64,000 nucleotides of DNA from Smittia aterrima (taxonomy: Eukaryota > Arthropoda > Insecta > Diptera > Chironomidae), in contig CP093831.1 of assembly GCA_033063855.1 (NCBI GenBank), forward strand, positions 18,414,001 through 18,478,000, given 5' to 3'. The notes under the pieces are model-generated. The model saw only the letters and a list, made by a program, of their open reading frames with translations. It was not told the DNA's origin and made no database searches. Made by a program: the position numbers and the translations under genes. Below are positions 12,119-24,000 of this stretch, piece after piece (position 1 is the first letter of the stretch; each line of letters opens with the position of its first letter).

Positions 12119-13501
12119 CTAAAAACGATGAGGAGGAGTAGATGAGGGAGGTGGTGGCGGCATTTGATTCGGTACAGCGAAGCTAGGAAGATTGTACTTT
12201 TGCTCTAGCTGCAATGACTTTCCATCTCTTAATCGGCAAGAAACTCGACGTTTCCTTAACTTTTGAAGTACCAAATTATTTAAACTTTCATCAGAGCTTT
12301 CACCTGGCAATAATCCATCCTTGAACAACACAAATTTACTTTTTGTATTTACTGCTGGAGCAGTTTTTAAAATCGATCGCTTTACGAATGATGAATTTGT
12401 ATTTTGAAGATTCAAGTTGATAACTTCGTCATCTTCAACCTTGACACCAGCATTTAAGTATCTCTGAATTTCCTGTCTTAACTTTATCTTACGAATTTTT
12501 TTCTCCAAACGCTTAATATCTCTTTTATGTTTTCGTTTTTTTCGTAATTCAGTCTTTCTTTCAATATCTGAGTAGTTAAGATTATTTATTGAGTCTGGCG
12601 AGTCCTGAAATACGATGCCAGATGAAGAAACATAGTTGGAAATATCACTGCATGGAGAAGCACCTGATCTCGGTGAGACTGATGAAAGCTTTTGACGCTT
12701 TAGAGACAGAAAATTGTAATCAAGCTCAAATGCAGTGGAATCAGGCTCAGCCTGTTCAAAATTAAATTCTATGCTGACTTTTCCTTTTACAGTTGGCGCT
12801 CTTTCGTAAAACTGATTGCTAGATGAAGTTCGGGATATTATAGATCTAAATTTTTGTGGAGAATTAGAACGTTTCACGACTTTTTTCTCTGGAGAACTTT
12901 CAAGAAAATGCCTTGGAGGTGTACGAGGTCCATCAGGACAGTAAAAACGTTTACGTTTCTTATTGTAATGCAAAGCAGTTACACAGTTCTCTAATATTTC
13001 TGAAGACTGATCATAGGATTTGAATGAAGATGATCTTTCAGATATTGGCCAACTCTTCTTGTAATGCTGAGCAGATGAAGAGTTCTTTGTCTTACTGGGA
13101 TCATAATCGCACCACTCGGATTGAGATGCTGGTAAACCTGGAAGGAACGAGCCGGACGATTGCGGTGGCTGATATATGTTAATCTTTATTTCGCCCGCTG
13201 AGCTGTGAAGAGGAGAAAGTGATGGGAACCTGTCGTAACGCTTCGGACTCAGACAATGATATTTGTGATGTCGTTGCTGCTCATAATTGCGATTAGGAAC
13301 TTCAGCGTACGAAATGTTTGGTTTTGTTTGAGTAAACCTACAAGAACAAGAAAATTGCATAAAAAATTAAACTTCCAATTAAATTTCAGATTCTTACTTT
13401 CTTTCGTTTTCAGGGAAGAAAATATGCCTCTCGCGATTTAACGAAGCAACTCGATACCTCCTGCTCGCTTCCAACTTTTGTCTTAGATCTCTAGAACCCA
13501 T
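12119..13501 (-). CDS. Uncharacterised Ser-rich, basic, probably nuclear protein
   Basis: Two exons on the minus strand, 13501-13398 and 13337-12119, are joined by a 60-nt intron at phase 2 (donor GTAAGAAT, acceptor TTGTAG), giving 440 aa. The ATG at 13501 yields an N-terminus MGSRDLRQKLEASRRYR, which continues in frame into exon 2. I do not recognise the family. Visible features are a Ser/Pro-rich body with many SP or TP sites (LSPKR, RTPPR, SSPEKK, NSPQK, VSPRS), basic clusters that could act as nuclear localisation signals (NKKRKRF, and RKKRKHKR at about 300), a Lys/Arg/Glu-rich probable coiled coil at about 297-328 (DIKRLEKKIRKIKLRQEIQR), and a proline-rich C-terminus (MPPPPPSSTPP). The many SP/TP sites suggest regulation by proline-directed kinases; this and the nuclear location are inference. 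It lies directly upstream of the RhoGEF on the same strand. Confidence 0.75.
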
Positions 13502-16500
13502 AATAATTCAGGAACAAAAAATAAGACTGCTGCGATGACAAAAAAAAGCCGAGATGACAAAAATTTTGGGAATTCGGCTAAACTATGTAATAGGACCCAA
13601 AAGATTTCCATATTTCAAAATAATTCTATTTTCCTTCCTGATATTATATCTGATAGAATATATCATTCTGGAGCAATCTATTTTGGAATTCGATGTACAA
13701 GTCTGAAACGCAAAATAAAAAAACCCTCATCATTTTGCTTCGTCAATCGAGTGTCCTTCAGTTTTTCTGACGTCTCGCCAAAAAAAAGCGCAGTAAATTA
13801 ACGACAAAAAGTTTCTGTTTACTCAACCATCACAGCAAAAAGATTGATCTGAGAAAAACAATCAGCAAGTGGAATATTTAATTGCATAAGCTGTTTGTCT
13901 TAAGCCTTAGCGTATTTACACAAGGCGCACTTTTTTTGTGAAGCAACGCCGTAGTTGATGGAGGACAGAAAGTAAAGTTGAGATGATAGTAATTTGTGAG
14001 TTACGAAGGCGCGATTTTTGCCAGAACAAGAGAATGAAATAATGATACTCAACAATCGCACTAGCGAAGCGGGATATTAAAACTTCTCACAAAAATAATT
14101 GACATTGAACACAAGCTTTATTGATTCGCCAAACCATCAGCTAGTTGTGAAGAATTGAACACCAAATAAATGATTATCTGAAGCGTGCGTTATGCATCTA
14201 TGAAAATAAAACTCATTAAGTCAGTCAAACGGTTTCCTCATCAATCAAATCATTCGAAGATCCTCGTAAAGCTGATTGAAGTAAGGAAGCTCAAGGAATT
14301 TCCATTGAAATGTGAAATAATAAATCGAAATGGATTGAGTTTCTATTGAAAACGGAAAGAGCTGAAAGTTTCGTTCAGCATGAACAAAACCGTAAAATTT
14401 AATAAAACTCTACGAAGCAAATTCAATTAGTTTTCACTCTTTCTACCTACTCTTTCTACTCGTTGTGCTTTCAACTACATCCACTCCATTCTATTACCTT
14501 CCACCCTTTCTAAAAAGTTTGAATCCTGTGGCGATGAATTTTCTACATCAGATCAATCGAATAATTATAATTAAAACAAGTATTTTTCTAAGAAAATATT
14601 CATTCGCTTAATTGCGGATCTTCCTTCTCGTCTTTACTCGTCTTTACTGCGATGATGCTTTATTTCCCCTTTAGGTCTTGAGACGACCAGTTTTTGTTGT
14701 GGGACGCACGGCTCATTTGTATCATTCATATAAGCGATGCACTCGAGTGAGAAAAGGCAAACAAAATGATGATTTGATAAGCGAAGATCGCGCAGATTTA
14801 TCAATTAAAGAACTTTCTTGCTCCGTCGCATCATTTGGTCGCTGCATTAATTAAGTGTGCAACTCGACGACACTCTAGAGAACTGGTTCGAGTGCAATGG
14901 AGAGAACTGCGGAAACTCCTGATGCGGAGAGCGATCGTTTACCTCTAAGCTTTGATAGATTGTATGCACTTTAGAGCTATTTGCTTTTTATTGCAATGCG
15001 CATGGAATTTTCAGGTAATAAATAAATGAATTCTTTTTGCGCTCTCATCCCCACGATGACTTTAATTGGAGCATTTGTAGAATTCCTCGCTATCTCAAAT
15101 GACGGCTTTTAGTTTAATCCAACGACTCGTGAAGTGAATGATCGGCGAGCATCCGAATCAATTCAATTAAGCTGTAATCATGTTCTCACTAATTAAAAAG
15201 GCAACATCACAAATAGCTTTGAATTGATCGCTCGCATATCCGATGAGAATAAATTTACGAACCGCTGATTACAACATGCGCCTGCATGAAGTTATGATTT
15301 CGATGCGACGCGAGTGGCGCCAAGAGGAAACTCATCTCATGATTCTCATAGCAGGAGAATGTTCTTGTAATTATCGTCATAACATTATTGACATAGCGAA
15401 TCGATTGATCTGCATTCAGGTAAGATTTATGAATGACGACAGCTCTCAGAGAGTCACTCGATACTTTACTTTTCGTTATCAACGCACAAACCCCTTTATA
15501 TGACTGCAGGTTATTGCTCGCAACTAATGTTTTTTCTCAGCAGGTACGCGAGTTTCGACGAGTTCAACGAAGAGATAAAAGATAAAAATCGCCATCAGTA
15601 TAATAATAAAATCAAATGGAATTATCATTTTAAACCGTTTAAAGTCTCAATTGGCATGAATAAAATGGAATTTAAAAGTACGATTTCCAAATGAAGTCTC
15701 CGATAGTTTTGTGCGCCACTACATAAAAATTACTTTGCAAAAATCTGTTAAATTGTTGCAAGAACCGAGCGAAGCGGTGTATGCTCGGAAAGGCTTGCGA
15801 TTCTCACAGCGCGAACATAAATAACTCCCCGGATTGAATTAGTTCAACATAAAAGAATTTATTGCCATTCCTAATCCAGAACGAATAACTAATTCTCTAA
15901 ATGAAGTTGTTCGGGACTGCGTAATGTGCTGGAAAGCAAAGCCATTTCACCTGTGCGACAACGAACATAAAAGCCGAGTCTATAAACTAGTTGAGATTAA
16001 CATCACAGCTACCAGAGCTCGATATGTCCACAGAAACATTAAAAATAATAGCTGAGAGAAATTCTACTCAATTATTCATCTCGCGTAAATAGCTCGCTTG
16101 TTGTGCTGTTAAAAATTGGTTATTTAAACAGCGATAACACTTGCAAAGTAAAGTGCTATAAAACTGTGTTATGCTAGTCGCTTGCACCGGATGGATTTAT
16201 TGCAGCGAGAAATCTGGCTCGGGTTCTTGGCTTATTAACACACAAAATATAAACTGGTGACCCTTTTGTACAAACTGCGCTCGATGCATTCATAAAGCGC
16301 GTTGTGTGAGAAACTAAAAATCTCAAAATGAAAACAAACCCCAAAAGAAGAAATTCCACGGCTGCTCCACATTTGTAGTTTCGTTTAACAAATGGGACGA
16401 GATGATGAGGTGAACAGCGGCAGCGCAAAAATGTCAAGTAGAAATTGGTGTAAAACGTTTATCGTCGGCGCTTAGTCATGTCATGTTATTTACTTTGCAT

Positions 16501-16928
16501 TCGGACTTATTTGGAATTGTTGTGCGTTGTGTTTGACATATGTCCGCCTCGAGCAATTTATGTTTTATAGCACTCGAACTGCCTTCACGTTCCGCCAGGT
16601 GGTCATTGAGTCTGAACGAGTCATCAGCGCTGTGGTTGAAATGGACTCGTGTTGATGATACGGGCACATCCCCGTTGCGTCTATGGGAATTCATTCCTCT
16701 TCTCGGAATTCTCAATGAGAATGCAGATATCAGCAGACTCCTCCTGGTTAATTATGTAATTTGTCATAATTTCTGACCACAAACACTTTATCATTGAGCT
16801 TTAAATGCTTTTCTCCGTCTCACTCTCTTCATGCGAAATGAACATCGCATAACTGTAATTGCTAAACTGCGATTCACTTCATCAGTAGTAAGAATAAATT
16901 AAATGTAATTAATTTTGTTTCAATGTTG

Positions 16929-17008
16929 AGTCCATGACTTTGAAGAAAGAAGAAAAACGCATGATGTGTTTTCGCAAGCAAACTCTTCTTTCTTCAAAGT
17001 CATGGACT
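16929..17008. repeat. Perfect 25-bp inverted repeat forming a pre-miRNA-sized hairpin
   Basis: Arms 16929-16953 and 16984-17008 are exact reverse complements over 25 bp. The core of the left arm reads GTCCATGACTTTGAAGAAAG. The 30-nt spacer itself folds: 16954-16960 (AAAACGC) pairs with 16966-16972 (GTGTTTT) around a 5-nt loop, leaving an 11-nt bulge on the 3' side. The whole structure is 80 nt with about 32 paired positions, one a G-U pair. It lies far from any coding exon. It could be a small hairpin RNA precursor, a fold-back element, or a recent local inverted duplication. Confidence 0.6.
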
Positions 17009-17789
17009 TCTTCAATTCAAGACTACAATTTTTCATAGTTTTAAAACTTTAGTTGCTGCGTCGAAGATTCCATCTCGACGGCTATAAATTGCAAAATGAT
17101 TCTGCTTCCGCAAAAAAAGAATTTTTGTTTTCGTCTGTGTCGAAAATTGTTCAGCTGGCCAATCAATCAGTGATTGAATTGAATCGAAATCCTTGTCATT
17201 CGTTTTGCGCTCAACAAAAACTATCGTCAGGGGAGTACGAGAGTGAAATTCATGAAGTTTTATAAGCATAATCTGTCGATTAATGAATTTATTGATTTGC
17301 ATTCAAATTAGACCAGAAATTGTTGCCATATTGCTCTGATTAAATGAAATAACTTTTTTCGCTCCTGCCGACAATTATGCTCGGCTGTCATTATAAATAA
17401 ATATTTGTCTGAATGTATGAATCATTAATTTACGACTTTATTTGCCCTATTTCGAGTTTATCTTGTTAGCTAGCAGGTTCAACCAACCCAAATCCTCTTT
17501 TTATTACAAAAAGTAAAGGAAAGACACTCCGAGGGTCAAGGGTAACTTGTTAATGGAACTTCATTTCGTTTCCAACTAAACCGATTTGAATTCTCCATAG
17601 AAATGTGGTCGAAAAGAAAGTCATCACGTTCAACACTCAAGATATTCTCATTAAATTGCCATGAACGCATCTCTAGACGAGCGAGTAATTCTTTGTTTCT
17701 ACCCTAACAGTCCCATTCTTTCAACTAAAAGACGTTCGTTCAGATTCGAGCGAAGGGAGAATTCAACGTTTTTTTTATATCATATGTCA

Positions 17790-18025
17790 CAGTAATAAAA
17801 AATTTCCACTCGACAAAGGATTTTATGGATTTGCTGTCTGCTAATAAGCCTCTCGATGGGCAGAGGGTGTCAAAATGCATTTCTGGGTTGATTAAATTTG
17901 ATGGCGTGATGTACGGGAAAAGCTGAGGTATTATCATCCTATTATTGTTATTGATGATGACTTTTTTTTCTCTGCTAGCCAATGGCACCCTCTGCTTAGT
18001 TTATGTTCAGAAAATCCTCGAGAAA
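17790..18025. repeat. Eroded inverted repeat (possible old fold-back element)
   Basis: The 10-bp arms GCAGAGGGTG (17860-17869) and CACCCTCTGC (17986-17995) are perfect complements 116 nt apart. Outside them the similarity continues weakly: AGGATTTT at about 17818 matches the complement of AAAATCCT at about 18010, and AATTTC and TCGA blocks also correspond, with indels between. This fits a decayed fold-back or MITE-like insertion, but it could be chance. Confidence 0.25.
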
Positions 18026-21000
18026 TTGAATCTTCATGATTGTCTCCGAGTGAAAATTGATGTTAGATTGGCAAGAGATTCTCAAACTTTTCGACATTTT
18101 CATTTTCACAAATTTTCCAAGCACGAGATGAACGGAGACGACTTCCCGTGTGTCAAAAGTAATGCATTGTTTGATTTATGACATTCTCGTCTGAACGTTA
18201 CAACACAGAAAGCTGTTTGTAAGGATCTAAAATTTATGTAAAATTACCATTGCTGAAATGGAAATCAAGAAGTTGCTTTAAGAGAAAAAAAATTCGATGA
18301 ATGGAAACAAAATGCTCCAACAAATTTAAAGCTCTCATTTAATTAATTATTACGGCAAAGTTGTTAAACGAAATTATTCCGTTGTCGGAGAGAGAGCGAG
18401 AGCTTCTATTGAGCTGTTACAAAATAAAATATCTCATCAGAATGGCGCTGATACCTAATGTGAACAGATTCCAACGAACGCTTCCTACAGCAGTATCTAT
18501 CCTGAGCATTCAATTTACGAGCAATCTGATATAAACCTCTAAATTCTCAACTAAAAAAGTTCATTTCCCTCTCAGACGCCATAACGCCATAACTCTTTCT
18601 CGGATTATGAATCTAAGCAAACGAATTTGTTCAGAACGAATAGATTCAAGTGGAGAAGGGCCTCGCTAAACTAGGAAAGAGTTTATTTTGCCATGATGCA
18701 GTTGTCGTCCTCGTCCGCAATGCTCATAAAAGTTCTTTTTCTTTTTGATTACTTCGTAACATTCATGAAAAAGATTTTGTCGTTTACTTAATTGTGTGTA
18801 AAATAAATCTCGTCGCTTGAATCATTCTCGGTTTCATTCTGGAAAGTTTCATTTCCGCTCGAAAAATTAAAACATAATGTGAACATCTTTCTGACTTACC
18901 GACTGTGCTTTCATTAAGTCGAATTTATATTTTCTGTGAAATTCATCCTTCGAGAGTTTAAAGGAAAAACTTTCCCTGTCGGAAAAGCAAACGAATTTTC
19001 TAAGGACTCATTTGTTGTGTCAGAAACAGCGCACACAATAGAATTGAATTGCGAAATTTGTTTATTTTCTTACTCGAAATAATTCTCTGGATGTTTAACT
19101 TTCATCACGGCGTAGAGATGACTCGGGAGAAACTTATGCTCTCGCAGTCTAGCAAAGGAGAAAGTTTTCTTAAGGACCTTTCTGCGAATCACAACATTCT
19201 TCATGTCAAGCCAGACGCTCGAGATTTTACCCTCGAAATGATTCGTCACGGAGAAGACTCGAGGAATCAAACTAAATATTTGTCGATTCTTTTGCCCAAC
19301 TCATTGAGAAACGTTTTCACAACGGTTATTTGTTGTATTGAAGGGATAAGTCATCGGAAAATCGAGGGTTGACATGGGCTGTGTTGCACAAGAAGGGAGA
19401 ACAATGTTTTCCTACTCGACAAATCAGTGAATTTTTCGATTTCAAGATCATCAGAGAACAGATAAAATAATTGAAAGTAAACACGTTAATTAGATTCTCC
19501 GCACACCAAACAAATGTTGGTAAAAGAGAGTAAAGAAAAGTTTTTGCGGCCCAACAAACCTGAAACGAGAGAAAAGACGTGAAGCGTTGAATTAAATAAA
19601 TTTAGAACTCGATAATTTCTCCAAACATTCGCTTTTTTCGCGATTGAACACATCATCATTAATTGAAAACGAGAAGAAAACGAAAAGCACTGAAAGCTTC
19701 ATGTGCCCGCGACTGGTTGTATGAATGGCTAATTGTCTTACTAACCTAAAAACTTCTATTCTTTCGATGCCCGGCCTGGCTCCATGCGTCTACCTCTCGT
19801 GTTGCGAGCCAGAAATTTCATTTCATGTTCAATGTTAACATCTCGCGCACCCGAACACGAAGCACACCGAGGCTGGGAAAGGGGCATAAAGAGATCGAAG
19901 AATGAATGAAACGATAATTGTTGAACCCAATTTCTTTATGCGCGATTATGATTTCTCAACAATATCATTTTTGAAGAGTGAGACGAGACTTTCGAGCCCA
20001 TAAAAGAACAGTTTGAGTATCTTCAAAGGTAGATTGAATCAATATCCGGCAGATTATCGGGACACAATTGATCGGCTTGCCCCTTTCGACGACTGTCAGA
20101 CACACAATTCGTTACATTAATTACAACGACACAGTCAAACAGGCGATGAATTAATGAATGGACGGGAATGGCTTTGGGATGAATGGAAAGATAAAGACTC
20201 TTACTAATTCTCGAAGGGGGAACTCGATACAAGTAGATTGCAAAAACTCTCGAACATGTTCACTACTTTTAATCGTTAATCGTTCTCTCTTTTGCGCCGG
20301 TCAAAACTAACGGAAACTACAGACTTCTTCAACCGAAATAAGAAAATATGAGAGAAAGAATCTTTCAGCTTCCAAGTCATTAATATTTCACGAAGATCTG
20401 CTTTGCGACAGTGTCGCCGAAAAGATGTCATCTAATGCCGAATATTTTTCTTTATTTCTCCTTGATACATGATTTACTGCTTTTTCGCTAGAGAAACACG
20501 CGAACAAAAGCCCACGAAAAGAACTTAACCACTGAGACAAAAGAAATCCACACAGAACATAACGAGACCTTTTCGAAGCTCGGAAAGTTATGATGATCAA
20601 TGCCAAACGATAAAAGAATTTCTGTCCAATGAGTAATAACAATAAATAATAAAAAGCTCAAATGAACTGGCGGAAAGATTTCATCGGGGCTAAGCGAAAT
20701 GGAGACAGGGAGACGTTTACACTTTACACTTTTGTTGCGAGTAATTTTCACGACGACACGGCAATCGCGGGGAATGGCAAGCAGATTACAACAAAAATCA
20801 GCGAATCTCTGGAGCGAACCGGGAAAGAAGAAATGATTATATTTTTGTGATTAATAGTTGTCCCACATTCGTCCATTCTTCTCTACATTCAATTGAACTC
20901 GAAAGCAATGTTCAACACTCAAGCTTCATTGAGGCATTAATTGGACATAAAAAGTGTGAAAAATACTCGCGAAATTCTCTTTACATCTCATCATTGCTGC

Positions 21001-24000
21001 GAATTTTCTGCTCGTTTAATTTTCATCGACGGATGTAGGATAAACGGAGCTCGCCGCCCAATCTGTCGACTCGATAATGCTTAGATGTCGGAATACATGC
21101 AATTATCCTACTCAGAGCCACAAAAGCTCTTCACGTTTCGCGCGAAAATATCTAAAGCGTCGTGACGTTGAAGCTGAGAGGAGAGGAAAAAGAAAGCAGT
21201 CGTCCCATTAAAGTTAATTCTATTTCTTTCTTTATTCGCATAAAAGCGACCTGTTTGAGAACGAGAGAAGCGATTGCATACATTTCAGTTTTATGATTTT
21301 TCGTTAACGATTTGAGGTCAAACTTCAGTGTGTGCCATCCAACTGTCCAAACATCGAGAGGAATGGATCAGATCCGCTAAATGTTTTAAATTGACGGGTG
21401 TACCAGAAATCGATTAAATCGCTCTCTCGAGTATTTTGGAATTAAGAAAGAAAGAAAAGAGGTTAAAGTGGTTCCGAAAGTATGAGCTCCATTTATTCGT
21501 GATCCGATAAGTTCATCCGCTCTTTCTCTCTCCTCCTAGCCTCATAGGTCTTATCACAGTGCTAACAATCTTTGTGTGTTGTATTACATTTTATTACATG
21601 ACACACGTTTGAGGGAAAAACGATTTCATAACAAATCAAGAACAAGTTTCTCTGCTGGTGCTGGACACTTCACTGTTGCGTACAAAAAAATCTCTTCGCT
21701 CTCCCTGCAGCATATCTCGAACTCTAACGGATTCTTTAAATTGTGTGTCATCGGCAAAGGAATTGTGCATTACTGCTAACAATTGTTGGATTGTCTTCGG
21801 TACATAAGAATTTTCTTCGCCAACATATTCAGTGGAATGTTCAGATCAGCGCCAAGTGCATTCATCGCTTCGCATTTCCCATTCCTCACTTTACTTCCTC
21901 ATGATGGTCAAATTGCGGCATCTTTGTTGAGAGTCTCAGCAATTGACATTGTTAAAAAAGATTCATCGACATTGTTCAAACGATTATCGATGCGAATAAC
22001 TGAGAAGCTCAAGAGTGAGCTTCAACCTTCGAGCCAAATTCTCGTTGTCAATGGCAATCTCACGTTTCGCACGGCGGATGAAAATCATTTGTCACACATT
22101 CCTTGCCGATGGCATTAAAAGCCGACGACTCATTCGTTGTTGTCCCGGGTTAACAGTAAAATTAGAGCAGCACTCTCTCGTTCAGATACGTGAACTGGGT
22201 ACAAGTTTTAATTTTTTTTGTGCAGAAAATCTTTTGCCACCTCTTCTCCACATTCGCTTGAAATAGTGAAATACTTAGACGACGAAAATAAATTTTTTCG
22301 TGCAGAACATTGAATTGAAGATGTTTCGAGCGTGAAAATTCCGAACAAGAGTCCAATTGATTAGCCGCAATTTGTCCCACAACCTGACGAAAGCAAAATG
22401 TATTTCTCCACGCGTTAATATGAAATAAACTTTTTTATTGCCTCGTTTAGAAAGAAGCGAAAACAAAAATTTTTGTAAACAAATTCCTCCGATAACAATC
22501 CGCAAACAAGTTCCACCGATGATTTTTTTTTGTTGGTTTGAGGAAGCAACGCAAAGCATATTGGAAGTTCCATCGCATAGTAGAACGTGTTCGAGTGCAA
22601 AAACACCAAATCAGTTTCGAATCATGGGGCAAGACGGCAGCATCAACATCAGAAGCAAAAAAAATCATTAAATTCCCGCATGTTTACGTCGACAGCGCAT
22701 CAATAATCGGCTTGTTGAGTCAACGGCTCTTCTTCTGAAAAGTAACAGTTGTCATCGCATCGCTAACATGTAGCAAGTGAATTGAAAACGTGATTGCTTG
22801 CTGACTTTACAGTGCGATAACATTTATTATCATGCCTTAAATCACTTGAACAGCAATCTCGAGATATCAAGACACGTTTATTGATGTCATTTCAATGATT
22901 TGATGGAGCGACGTAGATTTAATCGTTCGCAGCGAACTGAACTTGGCCTTCGCAGACTCGCATCATCTTCATCTCTCGATTCTTCACATGTCCATCGTCT
23001 CTCGATTTTTAAAATTATTTTCATATCGAGTTTGTTACATTCAGAGATTAATAAATATCCGAAAGAACCTCGCAGCATCGCGCTAAGCGGCAGCAGCAAA
23101 AAATTAAGAATTCGTGTAATATTTCTGGTGTTGTTTATTGTGAAGATATCGTGATGCTAGAAAAAAAGAATGTTCAACTAGTCTGAGAGACAAAAGACAC
23201 AAAGTAGCGTTTTCGAAGCTGAAACCGAAGCCTCAGACAAACATATAATTTTTCCTCTTGAGTCGAATGAGCGTTTAGCTCCGAATATCTTATAAATATC
23301 ATCATAAACGAAGATCATCATGCTCGAGTCGTTAACAGACGGTTCTTATATCATTAGATGGGCATGAAATGTTTATTGAACATGAGAGGGTCGTTGAGAA
23401 AACAAAAACTTTCTGCCGTACATGCTCTTGATCCTTGTGTAGACGATTCTTGTCGATAACGAACTCCATTACTTGGCTTAGTTTGAAACAATGTTGAAGA
23501 ATATTCCCTAGAAACCCATAAAGTTGCTTTTCTCCGAAAACTTGTATGAAGAGTTGAAAAAAAAAGTTTTATTCAGCCATAAAATCGACGAAACTTTTTC
23601 AAATATAGGTGAGCGCTGACCGGACAGCTGAATGAACATGCTCATGATTAAAATAATGGTGAGAGCGGATCTGGAGTTTTGACACCATCAAGCGAGGCGG
23701 AAAACGCTACGAGCGGATTGAGGCAAACAAAAAAAATAAAATTTCGTCCCATGGCGATTTTAATTAATAAATAGAGAAATGCAATGCAGAGATTCTCGTT
23801 GTCGGGAGATCGGGTCAGAGCAATTTCCGAAAGGCGAATGAAAATGTTACAGAGAATTAAGTCGTCACGTAAGCCTTGATGAAGAGCTTGAACGTTCATG
23901 AAAGCTGGCGATACATGAGGGAAATGTAATTTAATCAATTTCGAGATATTTTGGGGAGTTGTGGTAAACGTTTGACTTAGATTGGATGATGCTGAGGTGA

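Noticed and set aside
13535..13801. 88-codon plus-strand frame upstream of the basic-protein gene
   Set aside because: Lies in the promoter or 5' UTR side of the minus-strand gene; no domain, splice partner or composition signal of coding sequence.
15243..15503. Overlapping plus and minus frames at 15.2-15.5 kb
   Set aside because: Both strands open over the same bases, no homology, chance-sized.
22463..22476. ACAAAAATTTTTGT palindrome as an operator or terminator
   Set aside because: Simple AT palindromes of this length are expected by chance in DNA this AT-rich, and no gene adjoins it.
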